Shown piece after piece: positions 7,762 to 14,093 of a stretch of 14,093 bases of DNA. Positions within the stretch are counted from its first letter, which is position 1; the number at the start of each line of letters is the position of its first letter. Below the pieces are notes generated by a model. The model did no database searches and had not been told where the DNA came from. It worked only from the letters and a program-made list of their open reading frames with translations. Position numbers and translations under genes: made by a program. The stretch is from Anthropogastromicrobium sp963604075. GTDB lineage: Bacteria; Bacillota; Clostridia; Lachnospirales; Lachnospiraceae. The stretch lies in NCBI GenBank assembly GCA_963604075.1, contig CAVCPW010000001.1, forward strand, positions 1 through 14,093, in the 5' to 3' direction.

Positions 7762-7787
7762 TATATTCCGTAATACACCTCAAAAAT
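7740..7787. promoter_or_regulatory. Long AT-rich inverted repeat between the DUF5107 and GH2 genes
   Basis: ATTTTTGAGATGTATT (7740-7755) and AATACACCTCAAAAAT (7772-7787) are complementary at 15 of 16 positions, with a 16-base loop. Neither strand shows a T run after the stem, so a standard terminator is unlikely. It may be an operator over the internal promoter or an RNA hairpin that sets processing or stability of the two-gene message. Confidence 0.6.
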
Positions 7788-7815
7788 TAAGTTCTCGCAA
7801 CATAAGCTTTCTAGT

Positions 7816-10800
7816 TTATTTTTCTTCCAGCGATTTATGATAAAGCGTTGCCATCATATGTGACGGCTCAATGGTAAGTACATCCTTCAAAAATTCTGCT
7901 GCCTTTTCCTTATTCTGTAAACCAATATTTCCAAGTGCCATCAGATAATTACAATGCGCACGGTTCTTTTTGGTATAATCCTCGTCAAAGATCAGAAAAT
8001 CCGGCAGTGAAACAGCAAAATATTCGATCTTTCCCTCATCATTTAAGTGCTGCTCACCATAATCAATCAGTCGATAGAAACGTGATTTTGCCTCTCTTGT
8101 CTTTCCTAATTTTTCAAATGCAAGACCCTGATATAGAATCATATCAGCTGGCTGATCATTGTAGTACATAGCGCCTGCCGGTTCATCGGTCCCAACAGTC
8201 GCAATTTCAAAGCACTTTCTTGCCTCATCGCTCTTTCCCTGTGCCTCAAGTGCCAAACCTAAATGATAGTACAAATGATTGTCCTTTGTTCCTTCAAGTT
8301 TTCCTTCACCAAGATTCTCCGGATAAACAAGCGCACGTCTTAGAAGTTCTTCTGCCTTCTCATACTCTGTTTTTGCCTGATTCTCCTTGCCTTTCTTCAG
8401 GCATTTCTTTGCCAACTCAAGCAGCGCAATCGTGTACTGTGTTGTGATCTTTCCTTCGCCGCCCTCCCACGGATGGAAACGGCGTCCCATAATACAGCTG
8501 TAAGCACGCTCATACTCGCCGCACATGTTCATAAGAGTGATATACTCAATATACAAATCGTCACGGCTCTCAGCTAGAGACGGATCCTTATCATAATTTG
8601 CCAGACGTGCCTGAAAACTATAATTAAGCTTTTTATACAGCTGATCTAACTCAAGGAAAATACGGGCATCCTTGCGATTTAAGTCAAATGCACGCTCCAG
8701 CTCACGCTTTGCAGCCTGCGCATCGCCCATCTTGTTGTAATAAGCCAAGGCAAGATTACGGTGAACAATAGAGAAAGTGTCATCTGCAGCCTCAGACTGT
8801 TCCCACAATGCAACTGACTTCTTCCACTGAAGCTTATCATAGAACAAATTGCCAAGATAATACGGTGCCTTCTTTGCGCAGCCATTTTCAATTGCAAAGC
8901 TCAACACAGCAATGTCGTCTAACTTGTTCGGGAAGCAATAATCCGGTGCACATGCCTCTGCCTTGTCTAAGTATTTCTTTGTCTCTTCTGCATTGCCTAA
9001 CTTATTCTCATAAAAGGCTGCATAATAATATAGCATTGGATATTCCTTTGTGCACTGCTCCAGTACGGAAATTGCATCCTTATATGCTCCCCACTGTGCA
9101 TAATCCTTTGCAGTCATCAGATAATTTTCCTGGAAATCACGCATAAGTGCATTCCACTGTGTAAGCATCTGCACTTTCTTCTCATGATCAGCCTCTGCCT
9201 TAATTAACTCAAAACCAGATACAAAATCAAATGGGTCAAGTTCCAGATTATCCTCAATCATACGTGCTGCAGCTTTTGCCTTCCCAGTCTTTGCAAGCAG
9301 CCATGCCTTTAAGCCTCTCGCCTTGATACTATGAGAATTCTTTACAAGGGACTTTTCTACATGCTCAAGCGCAGTTTCAAACTGACCCTTCTTTGTGGCA
9401 ATCGCTGCCAGATAGTAGAAGGACATTTCCTGCTGCTCGTTGCTCCATGCTGCCTTATAAAAGGCATCATATGCCTCATCGTCTCTTCCCTGATAGAACA
9501 AATCCAGTCCCAGTAAATAGTAGGCCTCACTGTTGTACGGATTTGGATTCTTCCAGGTCAGGCGCTTGATTGCAGTTCTAAAATACGGCTCTGCCTCCTC
9601 AAACAATCCGCGTCTCATAAGTAACATACCGTAAGCATTATTAATACGAATGTCACCAGGATCACGCTTTAATCCCTCCAGATAATACGGGTCTGGACGC
9701 CAGGTTGCATGACGGTATTGCTCGATGTGCTGTCCGGTCAGATATAGTTCCTCATTTGTCATGATTTTTGAAGGTTCCTCGGCTGCCTTTGCCGGCTCTG
9801 GAAGCTTTGGAATCTCCTCTGCCTCAGGCTGGTAGGCAATCAGGCTTCGACCCTGCGCAAATACTTCGATTTTCAGGTCTTCTTCCTTTACATTTTCTGC
9901 CTCCAAATTCTTCTTATGCATCGCATTCGTCAGCGGTACTGTCTTTTCAAAAATCTGAACCGGAGAAATATCTGTACGCTCATCCAAAACGACTGTACCT
10001 CTATTGGTTAATACAATTCTTGCATTTTCATAAGCAGATGTCGCATAGACTATCACCTTTGCCATATCACTTCCATCTGCTGCCTTTGTGAGTGACAGAT
10101 GAACAGCTGCCTCTTTTGATGCATTCTTTACCTGTCCAACTTCCTTATATGGCATGAAATACTGCGTAAAGGTTTTCTCCTCAAATGGCTTTAACCATGT
10201 GAAATCCGGCTGATTGTCAGTAAACATACCAGTCATCAGCTCGACATACGGACCATCTTCATCGGTTAAATTGCGATCCCATGCTTTTCCAAAATCACCA
10301 CAACCCCATGTCCACTGTTTCTTTCCTGGGGAAACGTGATGATCTGCCACATGCAAAATACCAGCGTTCTTGCCATAATCATAACCGCCTACAAAATCAT
10401 ACTTTGATTTTTCTGCCATGTAAGAAGTCGGAACCGGAATATTCTTATAACGAGAAATATCGACACCCTCACTGTAATCCTTCTTATAATAAACGCCTGT
10501 CGCGATTGGGAAACGTGAGACATCTCTTTTTCCGTGATCCATAACAGCATGAACATCCGGTGGAAAAATGGACTGTGTGTTGTCATTTACCGGAACGGCC
10601 GGATTTGCCCACCAGAGGAAGGTCTGTGGCAGAGGTGTACGGTTGTAGAGCTGTCCCTTGATCTCAATATATGCTTTTCCCGGATATACGGTAAAGCGCA
10701 TCAGTCCTTTTGTTCCGTACATCTGATCCACATCATGGCACAGCACTGATGCACTGCCATCCTCATTTTCCTGAATCTCGTAATCAACAGGAAGAAAAGT

Positions 10801-11178
10801 CGTCGGGCGGTGATGCTGTGGCCAGTTAAATTCGATACCACCAGAAATCCACGGACCGGTCAGGCCGACAAGTGCCGGTTTGATAACATGATTGTAGTAG
10901 ACAAAATCATAGCCGTTTGTCTTGTCGTAAGCACGCTGAATTCTTCCGCCAAGCTCTGGAAGAACCATGACCTTAATATATTCATTCTCCAGCCAAACTG
11001 CAGTATATTCCTTGTCTTTCTTTTCATCACTGATTTTTTCGATTGTTGGATAAGGGTACACCTTTCCGCTGCTGCCCTGATATACACGTTTCTCTAAGAA
11101 GATCGGATTTTTCTCTGCCTCTCCGATCTCATATGTTGGAATCATGATTTTCTCTGCCCATACGCTTGCTTTTTGCAT
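7816..11178 (-). CDS. DUF5107 domain protein with TPR repeats
   Basis: This 1120-residue protein starts with a DUF5107-type domain (about 50-350), which has the look of a galactose-mutarotase-like beta-sandwich: YIKVMVLPELGGRIQRAYDK, WISGGIEFNWPQHHRP, FLWWANPAVPVND and YVELMTGMFTDNQPDF. A second beta-rich stretch (about 350-450) and a Pro/Glu/Ala linker (about 451-472) follow, then many TPR-type helical repeats to the C terminus (for example EAYYLLGLDLFYQGRDDEAY, YYLAAIATKKGQFETALEH, YYHLGLALEAQGKSDEARKC). The fold is found in carbohydrate-binding and carbohydrate-modifying enzymes, and homologues stand beside glycosidases, so a sugar substrate is likely, but I know no firmly assigned reaction. 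There is no signal peptide, so it should be cytosolic. ATG is preceded by AGGAGG at 7 bases. It leads the GH2 gene and diverges from the AraC regulator, a typical substrate-induced arrangement. Confidence 0.82.
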   Translation of the reverse strand: MQKASVWAEKIMIPTYEIGEAEKNPIFLEKRVYQGSSGKVYPYPTIEKISDEKKDKEYTAVWLENEYIKVMVLPELGGRIQRAYDKTNGYDFVYYNHVIKPALVGLTGPWISGGIEFNWPQHHRPTTFLPVDYEIQENEDGSASVLCHDVDQMYGTKGLMRFTVYPGKAYIEIKGQLYNRTPLPQTFLWWANPAVPVNDNTQSIFPPDVHAVMDHGKRDVSRFPIATGVYYKKDYSEGVDISRYKNIPVPTSYMAEKSKYDFVGGYDYGKNAGILHVADHHVSPGKKQWTWGCGDFGKAWDRNLTDEDGPYVELMTGMFTDNQPDFTWLKPFEEKTFTQYFMPYKEVGQVKNASKEAAVHLSLTKAADGSDMAKVIVYATSAYENARIVLTNRGTVVLDERTDISPVQIFEKTVPLTNAMHKKNLEAENVKEEDLKIEVFAQGRSLIAYQPEAEEIPKLPEPAKAAEEPSKIMTNEELYLTGQHIEQYRHATWRPDPYYLEGLKRDPGDIRINNAYGMLLMRRGLFEEAEPYFRTAIKRLTWKNPNPYNSEAYYLLGLDLFYQGRDDEAYDAFYKAAWSNEQQEMSFYYLAAIATKKGQFETALEHVEKSLVKNSHSIKARGLKAWLLAKTGKAKAAARMIEDNLELDPFDFVSGFELIKAEADHEKKVQMLTQWNALMRDFQENYLMTAKDYAQWGAYKDAISVLEQCTKEYPMLYYYAAFYENKLGNAEETKKYLDKAEACAPDYCFPNKLDDIAVLSFAIENGCAKKAPYYLGNLFYDKLQWKKSVALWEQSEAADDTFSIVHRNLALAYYNKMGDAQAAKRELERAFDLNRKDARIFLELDQLYKKLNYSFQARLANYDKDPSLAESRDDLYIEYITLMNMCGEYERAYSCIMGRRFHPWEGGEGKITTQYTIALLELAKKCLKKGKENQAKTEYEKAEELLRRALVYPENLGEGKLEGTKDNHLYYHLGLALEAQGKSDEARKCFEIATVGTDEPAGAMYYNDQPADMILYQGLAFEKLGKTREAKSRFYRLIDYGEQHLNDEGKIEYFAVSLPDFLIFDEDYTKKNRAHCNYLMALGNIGLQNKEKAAEFLKDVLTIEPSHMMATLYHKSLEEK

Positions 11179-11287
11179 TATTGTCCTCCTGTTTTCTTGC
11201 TTTTTCTTACTTTCCTGCTTTTAGCTTTTTATTTTTTGTTTTCTGTCTCTGCTATTTATGAAGCTTTGACTTTCATTTTCTGCTTTT

Positions 11288-11320
11288 ACTATACTACAGC
11301 GAGGTCTGAAATACATTATC
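11288..11320 (-). promoter_or_regulatory. Weak promoter region of the DUF5107-GH2 operon
   Basis: Two -10 candidates stand on the minus strand: TATAGT (11288-11293) and GATAAT (11315-11320). Neither has a recognisable -35 at 16-18 bases, which suits an activator-dependent promoter. From the second, the inverted repeat at 11360-11390 would lie at roughly -52 to -82, a usual site for an AraC-type activator. Confidence 0.3.
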
Positions 11321-11359
11321 TTTCGTTGCGGTTGTATTTTAAAATATTGCTCTGTAAAG

Positions 11360-11390
11360 GTTACAGTTCTCGTGACGCGTGAACTGTGAC
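11360..11390. promoter_or_regulatory. Inverted repeat, candidate binding site of the AraC-type regulator
   Basis: GTTACAGTTC (11360-11369) and GAACTGTGAC (11381-11390) are complementary at 9 of 10 positions with an 11-base gap. The half-sites start 21 bases apart, two helical turns, so both face the same side of DNA. It lies between the divergent DUF5107 and AraC genes, too far from a T run to be a terminator. Confidence 0.55.
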
Positions 11391-11461
11391 ATATAAAGTG
11401 TTGTCTGGATGTTTAAGAAGCGCGATACCTTGTATTTTCCATCATTCTACGTTAAAATAAG

Positions 11462-11467
11462 TATAAT
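11462..11467 (+). promoter_or_regulatory. -10 box of the AraC-family gene
   Basis: A perfect TATAAT at 11462-11467 stands 28 bases before the ATG at 11495. No clear -35 is found 16-18 bases upstream. The resulting leader would be about 20 bases, just enough for the AAGGAG ribosome site at 11483-11488. Confidence 0.45.
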
Positions 11468-11494
11468 GAAAGCTTGTTAAACAAGGAGACACAC

Positions 11495-12343
11495 ATGAAA
11501 ACGCACGAACCATTTATCTTGCCTGACTCAAATTATTATGTTTATTCTCCAAGCCTGTCCGGTCGGAGTATGTTCTTTTATCCGCTTATCTGCGGTCATT
11601 TTTTCTATGCATCAGGGTATCATCTGCACCGTGCCTCTTTTGACAGCTTTCTTTTATTATATATAAAATCCGGCAGCATGTACATACAGACACAAAATAA
11701 CACTTTTCACGCTCATGCAGATGATTTCGTATTTTTGGACTGCTATCAGCCGCATAGCTACGGAACTGACACTGGCAGTGAGTGCATCTGGTGCCATTTT
11801 GATGGACCGCTCGCCAGAAATTTTTATGATACGATTCTGACACACCTTGGCACTGTATTTTCCATCGGCAATTCCGCCCCATCTGTAAGCAAGCTGACCT
11901 TAATTTTTGAAAGTTTCCAGCATGCGACGATTAAAGAAGCCCTACTTTCAAAATATATAACCGATATTTTGACGGGCTTTCTGCTCTATAGTCCTGCCGA
12001 CAATGACAATGACCGCACCTATACGATTGAATCAGTAATTTCCTATATCAATGAGCATTTCAAGGAAGATCTGCCAGATGCAAGTCTTGCCTCTCTGGCT
12101 GGATTAAGTCCGTATCACTTTATTCGCGTATTCAAGCGTGAAACCGGATTTACACCGCACGAATATGTCATTAACACACGTCTTGGAAATGCGCGTTATC
12201 TGCTGCGAAACACACAGATGTCAGTCAAAGACATTTGCTTTTCCTGCGGTTTTTCGAGTGAAAGCTCTTTTTGTATTACATTTAAAAAAAGAGCAGGCAT
12301 GACTCCAGCCGAATATCGCCTGAATGGCAGCAGTATTATGTAG
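11495..12343 (+). CDS. AraC family transcriptional regulator with N-terminal cupin-like sensor domain
   Basis: The 282-residue protein is the standard AraC length. Residues about 25-110 look like the cupin-type ligand-binding arm domain (SFLLLYIKSGSMYIQTQNNTFHAHADDFVFLDCYQPHSYGT, cited by its start and end features: YIKSGSM, DDFVFLDCYQPH). The C terminus holds two helix-turn-helix units: ESVISYINEHFKEDL, LASLAGLSPYHFIRVFKRET, GFTPHEYV, then VKDICFSCGFSSESSFCITF and GMTPAEYRL. The start is ATG 11495, with AAGGAG 6 bases upstream; a TTG-started frame seven codons longer would cover that site. It is divergent from the DUF5107-GH2 operon and is the likely sugar-responsive regulator, probably an activator, of those genes and perhaps itself. 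The inducer is unknown. Confidence 0.92.
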   Translation: MKTHEPFILPDSNYYVYSPSLSGRSMFFYPLICGHFFYASGYHLHRASFDSFLLLYIKSGSMYIQTQNNTFHAHADDFVFLDCYQPHSYGTDTGSECIWCHFDGPLARNFYDTILTHLGTVFSIGNSAPSVSKLTLIFESFQHATIKEALLSKYITDILTGFLLYSPADNDNDRTYTIESVISYINEHFKEDLPDASLASLAGLSPYHFIRVFKRETGFTPHEYVINTRLGNARYLLRNTQMSVKDICFSCGFSSESSFCITFKKRAGMTPAEYRLNGSSIM

Positions 12344-12388
12344 TACACTCCCTTTCAAAAATGAGTAAACAATAGCATGCGCCCGTTT

Positions 12389-12400
12389 TGTTCATGAACA
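12389..12400. promoter_or_regulatory. 12-base perfect palindrome upstream of the ClC promoter
   Basis: TGTTCATGAACA (12389-12400) is a perfect palindrome ending 15 bases before the -35 of the ClC promoter. It is a candidate operator for a dimeric regulator. Short palindromes also arise by chance, so confidence is modest. Confidence 0.35.
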
Positions 12401-12415
12401 TATGTTGCTGTTTCG

Positions 12416-12444
12416 TTGACTTTCCATATCGTTTCTGCTACGAT
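12416..12444 (+). promoter_or_regulatory. Strong promoter of the ClC gene
   Basis: TTGACT (12416-12421), a 17-base spacer, and TACGAT (12439-12444) with TG one base upstream (extended -10) form a near-consensus sigma-A promoter. Transcription should start near 12451, leaving about 50 bases of leader. That leader contains only a small CGG/CCG stem and no fluoride (crcB) riboswitch that I can recognise. Confidence 0.7.
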
Positions 12445-12501
12445 AAAAAAGCACAACGGTCTTTTGCCGCTGCCAATAAACGTTTCTTTGGAGGTCTGCT
12501 T

Positions 12502-13788
12502 ATGTTTTCCCCTAAGCTGCGGGAGCTTGCCCGCAAATGCTATCTGACCAACATCGGTCAAAATCTCCTGGTTCTTCTCAAATGGGTCGGATTTTCTCTT
12601 CTGTCCGGTCTTCTGATTGGAGGAATCTCTACTCTCTTTGCCAAATGTCTTGGCAAGGCAATCGAATTTCGCTCTGCCTACAGCTGGCTCTTATTCTTAC
12701 TGCCGCTCGCTGGTCTTTTAATCACAGCGCTTTACCGCTTCTGTGGACAGGCCAATGACCGCGGCACAAACTTTGTTATCGCATCCATCCATGCAAATGA
12801 AGAGACGCCTGCCCGCGTTGCACCACTCATTTTTATCTCAACGATCCTGACGCAGCTGTGCGGCGGTTCTGCCGGACGTGAAGGTGCTGCACTTCAGATT
12901 GGCGGCAGCCTCGGAAATTTTCTCGGAAGGATTGTTAATCTTGACGATGAGGATCGCCATGTGTTAATCATGTGCGGCATGAGTGCAGCCTTTGCAGCAT
13001 TGTTTGGCACACCGATGGCCGCAGCTGTCTTTTCACTCGAAATGGTCAGCGTCGGAGTTATGTATTATGCTGCACTTGTTCCATGTGTACTGTCTGCACT
13101 GATTGCAAGTCATTTGGCTTCTATGCTGGGTGTCCATGCTGAACAGTTTGCAATTGTCAGCATACCTGGTTTTTCCATTCAAGGTGCAGTTGAAACGATA
13201 CTCCTTGGAATTTTATGTGCAGCTGTCAGCATTCTTCTGTGTATCATTCTGCATAAGATTGGCGGCCTTTTAAAGGCTTATGTGAAGAATCCCTATCTGC
13301 GTGCTATTGTATCCGCTGTAATTGTCATCATATTTGCACTCATTCTTCCAGACGGACGAAGCTACCTGGGTGCCGGAAGCAATATGATTGAGCAGGCCAT
13401 TCAGGAGGAAACCATTTTCCCGGCTGCCTTCTTGCTTAAGATGCTATTTACTGCAGTCACACTTGGCGGAGGCTTCAAAGGCGGTGAAATTGTACCGTCA
13501 TTCTGTGTGGGTGCTGCCTTTGGATGTTTCTTCGGTCAACTGTTTGGCTTTGCACCGTCTCTGTGTGCAGCAATGGGTATGGTCGCCGTCTTCTGCGGCG
13601 TTACAAACTGTCCGATCACTTCGATTCTGATCGCATTCGAGTTGTTTGGCTTTGACTCTGCCCACTATATGATCTTAGTCATCGCCGTTAGCTACGCAAT
13701 GTCCGGCTATTATGGCCTGTATGCCGACCAGACTATCGTTTATTCCAAATATCGAACCCGTTTTATCAATCGAAAGACCAATCACTAA
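12502..13788 (+). CDS. ClC family anion channel/antiporter, resembling the CLC-F fluoride-exporting branch
   Basis: ClC proteins move anions across the membrane as two-pore dimers. This 428-residue protein is all membrane helices without cytosolic CBS domains. GGSAGREGAALQIGG contains the gating glutamate (E127). The usual selectivity motif GSGIP is absent; the equivalent stretch reads DRGTNFVIASIH. The internal proton glutamate of Cl-/H+ exchangers (second E of FxxEE) is replaced by Met (E180-M181 in FSLEMVS). GGGFKGGEIVP (322-332) with E329 resembles the CLC-F signature GGFKGGEVTP. From these I infer a fluoride/proton antiporter or close relative; a chloride transporter remains possible. 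Start: ATG 12502 with TTTGGAGG 7 bases upstream; a frame opening 38 codons earlier at 12388 begins upstream of the promoter and lacks a ribosome site. It stands alone, downstream of and parallel to the AraC gene. Confidence 0.85.
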   Translation: MFSPKLRELARKCYLTNIGQNLLVLLKWVGFSLLSGLLIGGISTLFAKCLGKAIEFRSAYSWLLFLLPLAGLLITALYRFCGQANDRGTNFVIASIHANEETPARVAPLIFISTILTQLCGGSAGREGAALQIGGSLGNFLGRIVNLDDEDRHVLIMCGMSAAFAALFGTPMAAAVFSLEMVSVGVMYYAALVPCVLSALIASHLASMLGVHAEQFAIVSIPGFSIQGAVETILLGILCAAVSILLCIILHKIGGLLKAYVKNPYLRAIVSAVIVIIFALILPDGRSYLGAGSNMIEQAIQEETIFPAAFLLKMLFTAVTLGGGFKGGEIVPSFCVGAAFGCFFGQLFGFAPSLCAAMGMVAVFCGVTNCPITSILIAFELFGFDSAHYMILVIAVSYAMSGYYGLYADQTIVYSKYRTRFINRKTNH

Positions 13789-13820
13789 AAATTGTATGAA
13801 ATGAGGCAAAAAACACATTT

Positions 13821-13882
13821 TCAAAAAAAAATTGATTTTTTTCAAAAAAGTGCTTGACTTTTCTCTTGTCTTGTTGTAGAAT
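13821..13882 (+). promoter_or_regulatory. tRNA operon promoter with A/T-tract UP-like element
   Basis: TTGACT (13854-13859), a 17-base spacer and TAGAAT (13877-13882) form a near-consensus promoter about 61 bases before tRNA-Phe. Phased A and T tracts at 13821-13850, ending 3 bases before the -35, resemble an UP element that binds the RNA polymerase alpha subunit, common at stable RNA genes. The same tracts include a direct repeat TTTTCAAAAAA and a weak A/T hairpin that might end ClC transcription; no stronger terminator is seen after that gene. Confidence 0.75.
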
Positions 13883-13943
13883 AACTATCGTCGACAGCGA
13901 GTAAGAAACAAAAACGAAACGAAATGCTCAATGTTGATGAGAT

Positions 13944-14016
<73 letters not shown>

Positions 14017-14020
14017 CTGC

Positions 14021-14091
14021 GCGGGTGTAGTTCAATGGTAGAACACTAGCCTTCCAAGCTAGATACGTGGGTTCGATTCCCATCACCCGCT
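14021..14091 (+). tRNA. tRNA-Gly (UCC)
   Basis: A complete cloverleaf: acceptor GCGGGTG/CACCCGC, D stem GTTC/GAAC, anticodon stem CTAGC/GCTAG with loop CTTCCAA (anticodon TCC, reading GGA/GGG), T arm GTGGG-TTCGATT-CCCAT, discriminator T. CCA is not encoded. It follows tRNA-Phe by four bases, and the cluster may go on past the window edge. Confidence 0.97.
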
Positions 14092-14093
14092 TT

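Noticed and set aside
7245..7790. A 181-codon plus-strand frame antisense to the start of the GH2 gene
   Set aside because: It is Arg/Cys/His-rich shadow sequence within a clear GH2 N-terminal domain and has no ribosome site.
12344..12501. Fluoride (crcB) riboswitch before the ClC gene
   Set aside because: I found no GATGG-type conserved core or pseudoknot partner; a promoter occupies most of the gap and the leader is only about 50 bases.
12388..12501. 38-codon N-terminal extension of the ClC protein
   Set aside because: It begins upstream of the promoter, is not membrane-protein-like in the family sense, and the strong ribosome site serves ATG 12502.

Overview
The window looks like chromosome of a low-GC, gut-type clostridium, most likely a Lachnospiraceae relative. 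This is inferred from strong AGGAGG-type ribosome binding sites, TTGACT/TATAAT-type promoters, a moderate to low GC content, and protein styles (a DUF5107/TPR protein beside a GH2 enzyme, MetY, and tRNA genes without an encoded CCA). I could run no database search.

Layout, left to right. (1) A complete MATE efflux pump on the minus strand (10-1401), with an imperfect dyad sitting on its candidate promoter. (2) A 542-base T-rich divergent intergenic region. (3) A plus-strand membrane protein (1944-3164) that fuses a ferric-reductase/MsrQ-like haem membrane domain to a C-terminal FMN-binding domain with a covalent flavinylation motif. (4) A nested hairpin, probably a bidirectional terminator, that carries a sequence resembling an IS3-family end. 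(5) MetY, O-acetylhomoserine sulfhydrylase (minus strand, start corrected to GTG at 4585). (6) A likely carbohydrate locus: minus-strand DUF5107+TPR protein (7816-11178) followed by a GH2 glycoside hydrolase (4686-7694), and a divergent AraC-family regulator (11495-12343) whose shared upstream region holds a good inverted repeat. Neither the DUF5107 protein nor the GH2 enzyme has a signal peptide, so both probably act in the cytosol on imported oligosaccharides or glycosides. No transporter is present in the window. (7) A ClC-family anion transporter (12502-13788) with features of the fluoride-exporting CLC-F branch, behind a strong promoter and a 12-base palindrome. (8) A strong promoter with A/T tracts upstream, driving tRNA-Phe(GAA) and tRNA-Gly(UCC) at the right edge.

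The most interesting unit is the AraC / DUF5107-TPR / GH2 locus, with two separate inverted repeats at promoter positions. Next are the single-gene flavinylated haem membrane protein and the CLC-F-like transporter. I saw no CRISPR array, phage genes or complete mobile element.
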